DNA from: Brevibacillus reuszeri | GTDB taxonomy: Bacteria; Bacillota; Bacilli; Brevibacillales; Brevibacillaceae | Assembly: GCF_002897295.1 (NCBI RefSeq) | Contig: NZ_BEXF01000006.1 | Span: 62,001 to 126,000, forward strand | Length of the DNA: 64,000 nucleotides | Direction of reading: 5' to 3' | Shown here: positions 1-9,398 of the stretch, in pieces | Position numbering within the stretch: the stretch's first letter is position 1 | Layout: each line of letters starts with the position of its first letter | Position numbers and translations under genes: made by a program | The notes under the pieces: generated by a model | Database searches by the model: none | The model's input: the letters and a program-made list of their open reading frames with translations, nothing else | Told to the model about the DNA's origin: nothing

Positions 1-37
1 GAAATACCCTCACTTCTTGGCGTGGAGGCGATGAAAG

Positions 38-1522
38 TTGATCGATTTATTACTTGTAAACGGGGTTATCGTCACGATGGACAAGGAACGGCGCGTTCTG
101 CAGGATGGTGCTGTGGCCATTCATGAAGGAAGGATTCTGGATGTAGGGCCGTCAGCGGTTTTGCAGGAAAGATATCAGGCAAGTAAAGTGATTGATTGCG
201 TGCATCATTGTGTTCTGCCAGGCTTTATTGATGCGCATGGCCACGGTGGGCACTCCTTGTTCAAGACCATTGCCACTGAAAATATCAACGACTGGATGCC
301 GATCATCACCAATACGTACAAGCATTTTGTGACAGATGAGTTCTGGTATTATGAAGGCAAGCTTTCCGCTCTGGAGCGGCTAAAAGCCGGTGTGACGACC
401 GGGGTCAGTGTGATGGGGTCGATGCCTCGATCTGATGATCCGATTTTTGCATTAAACCATGCCAAGGCGTACAACGAGGTCGGTGTAAGGGAAATTGTCT
501 GTACTGGCCCGTGTAATCCTCCCTGGCCACATTCCTTTAGTCGCTGGATTGAGGGGGAGAGGGTGACGCGGGAAGTTACGTATGAGGAAGTGCTTGCAGG
601 GGCGGAGGCAGTCATCGAGGCATTGAATCATGCGAATGGTGATAAAACTAGAGCCTATATCACACCCTTTGTCATTGTTACCTCTGTCAATCCTTCGGCA
701 CCGACGCCAGTTGATCAATTATTTGGCTTGACCGAATTCGACCGTTATCAGGCGAGAAAGATTCGTGAAATCGCGAAAAAATATAAGACACGTATTCATT
801 CGGATGCATTTGGCGGTATGATTCATATGGCGATCCAGGATAAAGAGTATGCGCTGCTGGGACCTGATGTCCATCTCCAGCATTGCCGCGGTATCTCCTT
901 TGATGAAGCCAAAATTCTGGCAGAGACGGGAACAAACGTCAGTGTATCACCGGGATTTGGACAGATTAATGCTCGCACGCCAGTGACCGAGCTGATTGAA
1001 ATGGGAGCCACAGTCGCGATAACAACGGACGGGACTTCCCCAATGACGCCATTTGATATGTTTCAAGCGATGCGGAGGATGCTGCTTTTGCAGCAAGCCG
1101 CTCTCCGTGACTATTTTTATTTGCCTCCCGGGAAGCTATTAGAAATGGTGACGATAGATGCAGCGAAGTGTGTGGGCTGGGATGATGAGCTTGGATCATT
1201 GGAGATTGGCAAAAAGGCAGATGTCATCACAGTAAACATGGCTCAGCCACATCTGAATCCGGAAAACATGTATGTCCATCGGTTAGTTTACCAGGCTGTA
1301 GGTGGTGATGTGAATCATGTCATCGTAGACGGTCAATTAGTCATGGACGAGCGCAAAGTCCTCACTGTGGATGAAAAACAGATTTTGCAGGAAGCGAACG
1401 AAGAAGCAAATCGCACGATCGAAAGGGCCGGTCTCGACATTTACATGCAGCCGAGCAAGTACTTTTGGGGTCATGCCCGTGCTTATTTGGATGAAAGACG
1501 TTTTGTTCCTAGCGAAGGTTAA
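38..1522 (+). CDS. Amidohydrolase, SsnA/AtzA-TrzN (chlorohydrolase/deaminase) type
   Basis: A 494-residue metal-dependent hydrolase of the amidohydrolase superfamily. Family members deaminate or hydrolyse ring or amidine C-N bonds in the cytoplasm. The N-terminal beta segment (LLVNGVIVTMD) and the C-terminal LGSLEIGKKADVI segment form the usual flanking sandwich. Metal-site candidates are the H-x-H in IDAHGHG (about residues 66-70), the His of RIHSDAF, the His of LQHCRG and the Asp of TTDGTSP. The start is a TTG placed 9 bases after GGAGG at 24-28; an ATG at 31 is out of frame. A binding lipoprotein follows 37 bases downstream, so the two may handle one substrate. The exact substrate cannot be read from the sequence. 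Confidence 0.85.
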   Translation: MIDLLLVNGVIVTMDKERRVLQDGAVAIHEGRILDVGPSAVLQERYQASKVIDCVHHCVLPGFIDAHGHGGHSLFKTIATENINDWMPIITNTYKHFVTDEFWYYEGKLSALERLKAGVTTGVSVMGSMPRSDDPIFALNHAKAYNEVGVREIVCTGPCNPPWPHSFSRWIEGERVTREVTYEEVLAGAEAVIEALNHANGDKTRAYITPFVIVTSVNPSAPTPVDQLFGLTEFDRYQARKIREIAKKYKTRIHSDAFGGMIHMAIQDKEYALLGPDVHLQHCRGISFDEAKILAETGTNVSVSPGFGQINARTPVTELIEMGATVAITTDGTSPMTPFDMFQAMRRMLLLQQAALRDYFYLPPGKLLEMVTIDAAKCVGWDDELGSLEIGKKADVITVNMAQPHLNPENMYVHRLVYQAVGGDVNHVIVDGQLVMDERKVLTVDEKQILQEANEEANRTIERAGLDIYMQPSKYFWGHARAYLDERRFVPSEG

Positions 1523-1559
1523 TCTGCCTGTCCACTTTTGCATGACATAAGGAGGATTT

Positions 1560-3128
1560 ATGATGAAGAAACACCGTTTGTGGGGTACCGTTTTGGCTAT
1601 CGCATTGATGATGACTTCACCATTACTTGGCTGTTCAGCTCCCAAGCAAGAGACAGCTGCACCGAGCGCAGCCAGTGAGACCAAAAGTGGCAAAGAGTTG
1701 GTTGTCGCTCGAAAAGTGGACGCTGGAAACATTGACCCTCATTTTATCTCCAGCACACAAACCTCCAATTATGTTTATGGAAAAGTGTACGAAGGACTTG
1801 TTATGCGTGACAAGAATACGCAATATCAACCCGCTTTAGCGACAGAATGGAAGCAATTAGATGATATCACCTGGGAATTCAAGCTACGGCAAGGCGTTAC
1901 GTTTCACGATGGAGAGCCGTTTACAGCAAACGCCGTAAAAGCCACATTTGATCGCTTATTGGATAAAGACACTGCTTCGCCACGTGCGACGGTCTTTTCC
2001 ATGGTTCAGGAAACAAAGGTGATCGACGATGCCACGGTTCATATCGTCCTCAAGTATCCTTTTGCGGCGCTTCTCTCCATCTTGGATAGCAGTGAAGGCA
2101 GTATAATCAGCCCCAAGGCGATCAAGGAGCTAGGGAAGGACCTCGCTAAAAAAGCAGTAGGTACCGGGCCTTATCGCTTTGAATCCTGGGTGCAAGGACA
2201 ACAGATGGTTCTTATACGAAATGATTCTTATTGGGGTAATGCAGGAGAAATCGAAAAAGTCATTTACAAATCAGTGCCAGAGGATTTGATACGCGTAGCG
2301 ATGGTGGAGTCAGGGGAAGCGCAGGTTGCTGATCAGGTTCCTGTCACAGAGCTTGAGCGGATCGAAAAGTCGGCCAATTTGAACCTGCTGCGAACAGAAG
2401 GGTATGGAGTGGAATACATCGGATTTAATTTTCAGAAGAAGCCTTTTGACGATATCCGCGTTCGCCAAGCCATTGCCTCTGCAATTGAAAAGGACTCGAT
2501 TATTTCTGGTGTTTACAACAACGTTGGCAAGAGAGCGAATTCGACTTTGTCGACCAAAGTATTCGGATATAATCCCGACCAAAAAGAGTTTCCATATGAC
2601 TTGAACCATGCGAAAGAGCTGCTCAAACAAGCGGGATATGAAAATGGATTTACCGCTACAATCATTACAGATGAGCGCAAGGAAAGAATTAATTTGGCCG
2701 AAGTACTTCAGTCTCAGCTAAAAGGAATTGGTATTGATATCAAAATTACAACGATGGAATACGGTGCTTATCTCGATACACTCGCAAATGGGAAGCATGA
2801 GATGTACATTGGCGGATGGGGGAATGCGACCGGGGATGCAGACTACAATCAATTCAACGTATTCCATAGCAGCGCGATAGGAGAGATAGGGAATTATTCG
2901 TTCTATGGCAATCCGGAAACTGACAAGCTGATTGAAGAAGGGCGTCGGGAAAAGGATCAGCAAAAGCGCAAAGAGATCTATGCCAAAGCGCAGGCTAAGG
3001 AGCTGGAGGAGGTTGTGCTTATACCGATACGGTCGATTAGTCACCTCGCCATCACGACGAAAAATACGGAAGGACTGTGGATGAATCCGGTTGGCTTTTT
3101 CATTTTTAATGAAGTGACCGTCAAATAG
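1560..3128 (+). CDS. ABC transporter substrate-binding lipoprotein, family 5 (peptide/nickel type)
   Basis: A 522-residue SBP_bac_5 protein, of the class that captures oligopeptides, nickel chelates or similar solutes outside the membrane for an ABC importer. It has a lipoprotein signal with lipobox LLGC at about residue 25, then the family signatures NIDPHF, VTFHDGEPFTA and GTGPYRFESW. A GGAGG-type site lies just before the ATG. It follows the amidohydrolase directly and is probably cotranscribed with it. No permease or ATPase genes are next to it, so it is an orphan binding protein that must borrow a transporter or act as a sensor. Family assignment is firm; ligand is unknown. Confidence 0.9.
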   Translation: MMKKHRLWGTVLAIALMMTSPLLGCSAPKQETAAPSAASETKSGKELVVARKVDAGNIDPHFISSTQTSNYVYGKVYEGLVMRDKNTQYQPALATEWKQLDDITWEFKLRQGVTFHDGEPFTANAVKATFDRLLDKDTASPRATVFSMVQETKVIDDATVHIVLKYPFAALLSILDSSEGSIISPKAIKELGKDLAKKAVGTGPYRFESWVQGQQMVLIRNDSYWGNAGEIEKVIYKSVPEDLIRVAMVESGEAQVADQVPVTELERIEKSANLNLLRTEGYGVEYIGFNFQKKPFDDIRVRQAIASAIEKDSIISGVYNNVGKRANSTLSTKVFGYNPDQKEFPYDLNHAKELLKQAGYENGFTATIITDERKERINLAEVLQSQLKGIGIDIKITTMEYGAYLDTLANGKHEMYIGGWGNATGDADYNQFNVFHSSAIGEIGNYSFYGNPETDKLIEEGRREKDQQKRKEIYAKAQAKELEEVVLIPIRSISHLAITTKNTEGLWMNPVGFFIFNEVTVK

Positions 3129-3143
3129 GAGCTGAATAGAATC

Positions 3144-3189
3144 AACGGCACCTCGGTTGTTAGCTCACCTAATAAGTGGAGGTGCCGTT
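3144..3189. terminator. Bidirectional terminator-like hairpin
   Basis: Perfect 11-bp inverted repeat AACGGCACCTC / GAGGTGCCGTT with a 24-base loop, lying between the convergent ends of the binding-protein gene and the MFS gene. There is no long T run on either side, so efficiency is uncertain. Confidence 0.55.
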
Positions 3190-3224
3190 CGTGTTGGATT
3201 AAACCTGCTTCACGCGCTGTACGA

Positions 3225-4382
3225 TTATCCTTGCTGAATTCTTGAATCCGTCTTTTTCCCGATCCGGAGAGCCGTCAGAGTCATCAGGATGATGATGACG
3301 AGCATTCCCGCTAGGGCAGGTGTGAAGCTGTGAAACAAATCAGCAGTGAACCCGACAAGCAGAGGACCAAGTGAGCCTAGCAAATAACCTACGAATTGCG
3401 TTATGGCGGCCCAAGCGGTTGCTTCTTCGGCATTTTTGGATTCCTGTATTGGCAAAAGCAAGGCTAGGGGAAAGAGTCCGCCTGCGCCAATCCCTAAAAA
3501 TACTGTTGCTACGACTGGGGAAGCTTCCACTAACAGTAAGGTAACGCCAATGAATTCGGAAGCGGAGCAGATCAGCAGCCACATCTTTTTTTGCTGATAT
3601 TTACCAGCCAGGAACGGAATTAGAAAGCTCACAGGAATCTGTATTAGCGTGAACATGGTAAGGATGTAGCCTGATTCTGAGCGTGGAAAGCCCATTGTCT
3701 GGACAATCGGAGCCAGCCAGGCGGTAATGGAGTAAAACATCGCTGCCATGCACCCGAAAAAGATCATGAGCACACGTACTCGTCTATCACGCAAACTTAC
3801 TTTTTGCCGATGCCCGGATGGGAGTCCTCTCTGTTCACTTTTCACAAGTGGCACTAGCAGCAAAGAAGCGATGAGTGCTAAAATACTCCAGAAGCTCAAC
3901 GATTTTTGCCACGAATCATTCAGCTTGTGGAGAAGCGGTACCGAGAGACTCGATGCGACCGCTGCGCCGATTACCATAGAGACAGAATATACGCTTGCCA
4001 TAAACGGGCGCTGTGGGAAGTGCTTTCGAATAAAGCCAGACACCAATGGACCTGCGATCCCAATGCCAATCCCGGCAAATAATGCGGTAGATACGAGCAA
4101 GATCGGCTCCGATACATAAATGCGTAGGAAGGTAGCAATGAGAATACAGAGCATCGCGATCAGCAATGACCATTCAATACCGATCCGTCGATTAAAACGA
4201 ATGGCCAATACGGAAAATAGGCCCATACAAAAAACGGGTAGAGTGGTTAACATACTAGACGCGACGCCATTCATACCCAAATCTTTTTGGATAAGATCAA
4301 GCAGCGGACCAACCGAAGTGATGGATGGTCGCAAATTGAGCGAAACCAAGAATAACACGACAACAAGATAAGCAAACTTCAT
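3225..4382 (-). CDS. MFS transporter, CynX/NimT-like
   Basis: About 385 residues with roughly twelve hydrophobic segments. It begins MKFAYLVVVLFLVSLNLRPS, and the NLRPSITSVGPLL segment in helix 1 is typical of the CynX/NimT (YycB-like) exporter family, whose members move cyanate, 2-nitroimidazole or amino-acid-like compounds. Longer starts are open up to 4430, but the ATG at 4382 follows a G-rich stretch at a normal distance and begins exactly at the first helix, so I prefer it. It is divergent from a LysR-type gene, the usual arrangement for a regulated exporter. Substrate is unknown. Confidence 0.85.
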   Translation of the reverse strand: MKFAYLVVVLFLVSLNLRPSITSVGPLLDLIQKDLGMNGVASSMLTTLPVFCMGLFSVLAIRFNRRIGIEWSLLIAMLCILIATFLRIYVSEPILLVSTALFAGIGIGIAGPLVSGFIRKHFPQRPFMASVYSVSMVIGAAVASSLSVPLLHKLNDSWQKSLSFWSILALIASLLLVPLVKSEQRGLPSGHRQKVSLRDRRVRVLMIFFGCMAAMFYSITAWLAPIVQTMGFPRSESGYILTMFTLIQIPVSFLIPFLAGKYQQKKMWLLICSASEFIGVTLLLVEASPVVATVFLGIGAGGLFPLALLLPIQESKNAEEATAWAAITQFVGYLLGSLGPLLVGFTADLFHSFTPALAGMLVIIILMTLTALRIGKKTDSRIQQG

Positions 4383-4498
4383 TTGTAGTACCCCCATTTC
4401 GTCTTGCTGGGTGTAGTGTAACTCCCGCAAGCACGATAGGACAATTCTATTTTTTCTATATAAATGATAGTTTGAAGCTATTGTTTTGAGGTGATCAT

Positions 4499-5374
4499 AT
4501 GGAAATCAGGCAAATCCAATACTTTTTGATGCTATGTAATGAACTTCACTTTACAGGAGCTGCTGAAAAATTGGGAATTTCCCAGCCAACCCTGAGTCAG
4601 CAAATTCGCGTGATCGAAAATGAACTCGGTACGCCGCTATTTGATCGAATTGGGAAAAAGACCGTAATGACTGAGGCAGGGCAGCTTTTTCGGCAATACG
4701 CATTGCAGATGGTTCAACAGCTAGAAAATGCAAAGACGGCGGTAACAGAGCTAACCAGCCAAAATTCAGGGCAGCTGCGAGTAGCTGTCCTGCCTTCAGA
4801 TCTGGATTATCGGTTAACGCCGCTGCTTATCGACTTTCATCGCGATTTTCCCAAAACAAGGGTCCAGGTCATTCCATCGATGGATATCACAAATATGGTC
4901 CTGGACAATGATGTAGATATCGGTGTCGGGTTAGCTATCCAACCAGATAGCCGTTTGGAGCGAATCCCTTTTTATGCGGAATCATACAGCCTGTTTGTAA
5001 ATGAGCAGCATGAATTTGCAAAGAAGGAGATCATTTTAGCCGAGGATTTGTCGAAAATACCGCTCGTGATGTATCCCCAAGGGTTTTACGGACGAGATTT
5101 GATAGACTCGTGGTGTGCGGAACATGGTATATCTATCAGCACCATCCTGGAGACCGGTACGGCTACCTCCTTATTTCAATTTGTCAAAGAAAATATTGGA
5201 GCTACCATCCAACCGAGTCAATTGATTCATCATTTTCAATCGATGGGGATTCGTGCTCTTCCCATAAAAGATTCGCCAACCAGAAAACTGGAGATGTTTT
5301 ATCGAAATGATAAGTATTTGAATCTTGCTGCGAAAACTTTCATGGAAAGAATGCAAGCCTTTTTCGGTACGTAA
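4499..5374 (+). CDS. LysR family transcriptional regulator, CynR-like
   Basis: A 291-residue LysR regulator. The N-terminal winged helix-turn-helix (residues 1-60) reads MEIRQIQYFLMLCNELHFTG and continues with AEKLGISQPTLSQQIRVIE; the rest is the periplasmic-binding-protein-like effector domain. It diverges from the MFS exporter with a gap of about 115 bases that must hold both promoters and a LysR site. By family logic it activates the exporter gene in response to a small co-inducer and represses itself. Resemblance to CynR is by sequence feel and by the CynX-like neighbour; the inducer is not known. Confidence 0.85.
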   Translation: MEIRQIQYFLMLCNELHFTGAAEKLGISQPTLSQQIRVIENELGTPLFDRIGKKTVMTEAGQLFRQYALQMVQQLENAKTAVTELTSQNSGQLRVAVLPSDLDYRLTPLLIDFHRDFPKTRVQVIPSMDITNMVLDNDVDIGVGLAIQPDSRLERIPFYAESYSLFVNEQHEFAKKEIILAEDLSKIPLVMYPQGFYGRDLIDSWCAEHGISISTILETGTATSLFQFVKENIGATIQPSQLIHHFQSMGIRALPIKDSPTRKLEMFYRNDKYLNLAAKTFMERMQAFFGT

Positions 5375-5393
5375 AAAGATCAAGACTGCTTGT

Positions 5394-7217
5394 CTAGCTG
5401 CGAAACCAAACGTTTTTGTATTGTATACAGCCGGTTGAATCAAACGATATCCCATCTACAGAAGCATCATAGTGTACTTGCAAATTTTCTTGATATAAAA
5501 AAAGCAGGCAGCAGGTTTCGATTAGTTGTTCATTTATTTTTTCTACATACTTTTGCCGTGTTAGCTGATTCTCTTCTTGCCATAATTTTGCGATTTTTGA
5601 ATGTATGCTCTGAGCGAGCAGGTTATTCGCCAGCTGACTGATAAAGCTATTATCGGCGATGTAGGACTCGATGAAAGAGACTTCCCAATTATCTATGAGC
5701 GCTTTCTGACTTAAAAGCATGTCCGCACCAAGTATTTTGTCTGACTGAAGAAGCTCCTGGAGCAGCATCACGGTGACATCAATGTGGATACCAATTTCTG
5801 CAAAGTGTTTTTTCAACCAGAGAGCATCCTCTTCCAATGGAGCATAAGTGAACAGATGGAGCGGCTCGCCTTGATACCCGAGCTGAGACAATATGCTTTT
5901 TGCTGCTGCAGGGTCGTAGCTGAATGGATCGTCACTGGGATAATGATTGGCAAAACAGTTTGTAATTGGAAGACATTCGTGCTTTCTTGTTTCCTCTAGC
6001 ATTCTCGAACGATCCATCCCGAGAAATAATGCTTGACGAAACTGTTTGTCTGCGAGTGGACCTCCTATTGCTGTGTTGAGAGTGAGAAATGTATAAGAGG
6101 TGCCTGCAAAAGCTCGTTTCCAGATGGAAGGGGCTTTTTCCTTTAGAATCGTATTCTCGGTCTTTTTGCCGTGCAAACTCGTATCGGTATACTGAACGAA
6201 ATGGGAACCTGTTCCGAGCCAATCGGGACCCTCTTGTTGCTTCGCCATGTGCCTTATTTCTACGTGGTCAACGAGAGCGCGCTCTTTAAAGTACGACTGA
6301 TTCGCTTTCAATAGAAAGCTTTCCTTTTGTCTGACCAATTGAAAGGGTCCTGTTCCTATAGGGAAAGTATCCATTCCAGAAATTTCCGAATGATATCTGT
6401 CTTCTGGTACGATTGACGCCTGAACTCTACTCAAAAAGGGTAAAAACAGAAAGTTTGGTTCTGTGAGAAGTACTTGCAGGGATAGATCGCTTAAAATGTT
6501 CATTTCTTTTATGCAAGCATACATCGCATAGTAGGGTGGGCGAAGAGGTTGGTTTTGCTTGAGACGATTGAGTGTAAATCGCACGTCATGAGCAGTCAGC
6601 TCTTTGCCATGATGAAAATAAATCCCTCTGCGCAGGAAGAAAGTATAGCTTGTACCTGCTTCATCGGCCTCCCAGGCGTGGGCGAGGTGAGGGACGATGC
6701 TCTTGGTCTGCTCATCAAACAGCACCAAAGGGTCGAATATGTGCTGTAGCAGATGTCTTTCCGAGGATAAGGACATGAAAGCAGGATCAAGTGTGAGTAC
6801 CGTTTCATCGAACAGAACGACCAGGCTGTCCGTTTCGGGCTTTGCATCCTTATTTTCGGAGCCCCGGCTATGCATAAACCAATGCAAAAATTGCTCATTC
6901 ACGCGATTATTGGCGCATTTATCAATAAAGCGAAAAGCCTCTTCTACTTTCCTTTCCTCTGCCAGTTGTACGGCAATCTGCACGGCTAACTCTTCTTCGC
7001 TAATATGAAATGTCAGCTTCGAGCTATTTCCTCTACCTTGACCAGAAACCCAACTGATCCACTGGTATTCCTCCATTTTTTTCAGGAGATTACGTGTATT
7101 GCGATCCGAGCTGTACAATACGTCACTTAACTGATCGAGCAAGACTGGGATCTGTTGATCAATCGCGACGGTAGAAAAATGTTTGCGAAGGATCTGATAG
7201 TATTCGAACAACAGCAT
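5394..7217 (-). CDS. SgrR-like regulator: DNA-binding domain fused to family-5 solute-binding domain
   Basis: A 607-residue cytoplasmic protein with no signal peptide. The first ~110 residues form an SgrR_N-type winged-helix region (RNTRNLLKKMEEYQWISW). The rest is a full SBP_bac_5 domain (LDPAFMSL, GIYFHHGKELTAHDVRFTL, PIGTGPFQLV). In E. coli SgrR the binding-protein domain senses a metabolite and controls a small RNA and transport genes. Here the gene is divergent from an SBP_bac_5 lipoprotein gene (7342) with a 124-base gap, so the natural inference is that it senses the same ligand and controls that operon. The stop lies 20 bases from the end of the convergent LysR gene. Confidence 0.85.
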   Translation of the reverse strand: MLLFEYYQILRKHFSTVAIDQQIPVLLDQLSDVLYSSDRNTRNLLKKMEEYQWISWVSGQGRGNSSKLTFHISEEELAVQIAVQLAEERKVEEAFRFIDKCANNRVNEQFLHWFMHSRGSENKDAKPETDSLVVLFDETVLTLDPAFMSLSSERHLLQHIFDPLVLFDEQTKSIVPHLAHAWEADEAGTSYTFFLRRGIYFHHGKELTAHDVRFTLNRLKQNQPLRPPYYAMYACIKEMNILSDLSLQVLLTEPNFLFLPFLSRVQASIVPEDRYHSEISGMDTFPIGTGPFQLVRQKESFLLKANQSYFKERALVDHVEIRHMAKQQEGPDWLGTGSHFVQYTDTSLHGKKTENTILKEKAPSIWKRAFAGTSYTFLTLNTAIGGPLADKQFRQALFLGMDRSRMLEETRKHECLPITNCFANHYPSDDPFSYDPAAAKSILSQLGYQGEPLHLFTYAPLEEDALWLKKHFAEIGIHIDVTVMLLQELLQSDKILGADMLLSQKALIDNWEVSFIESYIADNSFISQLANNLLAQSIHSKIAKLWQEENQLTRQKYVEKINEQLIETCCLLFLYQENLQVHYDASVDGISFDSTGCIQYKNVWFRS

Positions 7218-7294
7218 AGGTCAAGCCCCTCCAGAGTTGGAAAAGGGGAAAGATTTGGCCGAACCCCTTCCGTCTTTAATCCAGAATATTCTTA

Positions 7295-7300
7295 TATAAT
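7295..7300 (+). promoter_or_regulatory. Possible -10 element upstream of the second binding-protein operon
   Basis: A perfect TATAAT lies 42 bases upstream of the ATG at 7342 in the divergent gap. No good -35 hexamer sits at 16-18 bases, which would fit an activator-dependent promoter under the neighbouring SgrR-like protein. Weak call. Confidence 0.3.
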
Positions 7301-7341
7301 CATTCTAGTCAAACAGGCGAAATTTGTAAGGGGGACTGCAC

Positions 7342-8976
7342 ATGAAATTATTTAAGCGTAAAGGAAGGACGATAAGTGCCCTCGTTCTAACCGTTGGTAT
7401 GGTCATGCTTGTAGCTTCAGGCTGTACGAACTCGCCAGCACCTAACAGTGAAAAAGAAAGCGCTTCAATACCTACAGTGGGTGGGACGATCAGAATAGCC
7501 ATCCCAGAAGAGCCGGATACGCTGGATGTACAGCAATCCGCGATGAGCATGACAGACAAGATTTCCAGATTTTTCGGGAGTAATCTCATATCGATGGACC
7601 CGGATACGAAAGAGTTAAAGCCGACATTGGCGGAAAAATACACCGTTTCCGAGGATGGGAAGTTGATAACGTTTAAACTCCGCCCCGGCATCACCTTTCA
7701 CGACGGAACACCATTAACCGCAATGGCTTACAAGTACACGTTCGACAGACTATTGGACCCAAAAACGATGGCAAAAGGGATTGCACAGCAATTAAATATG
7801 ATAGAGTCCGTTTCCGTTACAGATGACCAGACATTTGTTGTGCACCTAAAGGAGCCTTTTGCCCCTTTTCTATACTACCTCAGTACCAATGCTGGACAAG
7901 CTCTCTCCATGGAGACAGTGAATAAATACGGAGCAGAATACGGCAGAAACCCAGTCGGGGTGGGGCCATGGAAGTTTGAAGACTGGAAGAGTGGTGAAGC
8001 GATTACGTTTGTCAGAAATGACGGCTTTCAATGGGCAGACCCTTTCTATGAAAATCAAGGCCCAGCACGAGCAGACAAGCTACAATTCAAAATCATCAAA
8101 GATAAGCAAACAACAATTGCTGCCCTAGAGAGTGGCTCAGTCGATATTGCCCCTTTTGTCGAGGCTAAGGATGTGAAGAAATTACGGAATCATCCGGATT
8201 ATTACGTCGTGGAGGAAGTGAAGAGTGGACTTGGCTTATTTGTTTCCTTGAATACAGAAAGTGAGCTTCTCGTGGACTTGCAGGTGCGAAAAGCACTGAA
8301 TCTGGCTATCAATAAAGAGGCGATTATTCAGGCGCAGCTACAAGGAGAGGGAGTCGTTGCAGATGGTCCCCTGTCACCGTCCGTATTTGGGTATGATCAG
8401 GCTGTAGAAACCTATGGCTATACTTACAATTTGGAAGAAGCCAAGGAGCTCTTGGCCGCGGCTGGATGGACCAAAAACGCTAGTGGTCACTTGGAAAAAG
8501 GGGGAAAAGAGCTGACACTGCGACTATTGACGGACAACACCTACAGCAAAGCGGCACAGCTCATACAAGCGATGCTTGGAGAGGTCGGAATTGAAGCCCA
8601 GATTGTAACGATGGATTTTGCAACATTGTTGGAAAAGGGAGCAAATGGTGACTTTGATCTGGCATTGATGGGATATACGTACGAAGATCCGGATATTCTG
8701 TACCTACTTCTGCACTCCAGTCAAATAAACGGTTTAAATTTGAGCAGGGTCCAAGATAGTCAATTGGATGCTCTCCTAACAAAAGGCAGGAAAACGATAG
8801 ATTCGAGCGAGCGAAAAAAAATATATGCAGATGCCCAGAAGCGAATTGTCGAACAGGCCTATTGGATTCCAGTGTACGCGGATAAGCAATTTCACATCGT
8901 AAACAAAAAAGTACAGGGTGTAAAGGTATCTGCAGGGCTGTGGTTTTTGCATGACAGCTGGGTAGCAGACAAGTAG
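7342..8976 (+). CDS. ABC transporter substrate-binding lipoprotein, family 5
   Basis: A 544-residue SBP_bac_5 lipoprotein with a basic N-terminus, a hydrophobic core and lipobox VASGC at about residue 30. Family signatures are EPDTLDVQQS, GITFHDGTPLTA and VGVGPWKFEDW. It is the first gene of a same-strand series running to 13540 with gaps of 30 bases or little more, and two overlaps. Those genes encode two aminopeptidases and the Lut proteins, so a peptide ligand is plausible. No permease genes are present. It is divergent from the SgrR-like regulator. Confidence 0.9.
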   Translation: MKLFKRKGRTISALVLTVGMVMLVASGCTNSPAPNSEKESASIPTVGGTIRIAIPEEPDTLDVQQSAMSMTDKISRFFGSNLISMDPDTKELKPTLAEKYTVSEDGKLITFKLRPGITFHDGTPLTAMAYKYTFDRLLDPKTMAKGIAQQLNMIESVSVTDDQTFVVHLKEPFAPFLYYLSTNAGQALSMETVNKYGAEYGRNPVGVGPWKFEDWKSGEAITFVRNDGFQWADPFYENQGPARADKLQFKIIKDKQTTIAALESGSVDIAPFVEAKDVKKLRNHPDYYVVEEVKSGLGLFVSLNTESELLVDLQVRKALNLAINKEAIIQAQLQGEGVVADGPLSPSVFGYDQAVETYGYTYNLEEAKELLAAAGWTKNASGHLEKGGKELTLRLLTDNTYSKAAQLIQAMLGEVGIEAQIVTMDFATLLEKGANGDFDLALMGYTYEDPDILYLLLHSSQINGLNLSRVQDSQLDALLTKGRKTIDSSERKKIYADAQKRIVEQAYWIPVYADKQFHIVNKKVQGVKVSAGLWFLHDSWVADK

Positions 8977-9006
8977 TGCCTTTGGGGGAATAGGAGGCGT
9001 TCCTTA

Positions 9007-9333
9007 GTGAGTGAAGCTATCGTACAAAAGCAGGTTGAGGCTTACAACAGCCGCGATGTGAATCAATTTTTATCTTACTACAGCCAAACCATAACCATTT
9101 ATCAGCACCCCGACGAGCTTCTTGTGTCAGGACTTGCCCAAATGAAGCAGCGCTATGGACGCTTCTTTGAACAAAATCCAGAGCTGCACTGCGAGATCGT
9201 AAACAGAATCGTATTTGGCCCTTATGTGATTGATTTTGAAAAAGTGACAGGAACCACTGAAAAATGCGTCTTGGAAGCTGTCGCAATCTACAGAGTAGAA
9301 GCGGGGTTGATTCAGCAGGTGTATTTTCTTTAG
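9007..9333 (+). CDS. NTF2/SnoaL-like protein
   Basis: A small 108-residue protein of the NTF2-like (SnoaL, steroid isomerase) fold. The pattern VEAYNSRDVNQFLSYYSQ followed by the strand-rich half (YVIDFEKVTGT, VAIYRVEAGLIQQVYFL) is typical. The start is GTG, well placed behind AGGAGGCG. Members are small enzymes or binding proteins with a cone-shaped pocket. It sits 30 bases after the binding lipoprotein and before lutA, so it is probably part of the operon. The reaction cannot be assigned. Confidence 0.75.
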   Translation: MSEAIVQKQVEAYNSRDVNQFLSYYSQTITIYQHPDELLVSGLAQMKQRYGRFFEQNPELHCEIVNRIVFGPYVIDFEKVTGTTEKCVLEAVAIYRVEAGLIQQVYFL

Positions 9334-9398
9334 ACATCATCGAGATGAAAAGGAGTACACAATGAAAGCAGTCTGTGTCAAAGAAAGGAGGAGCATGT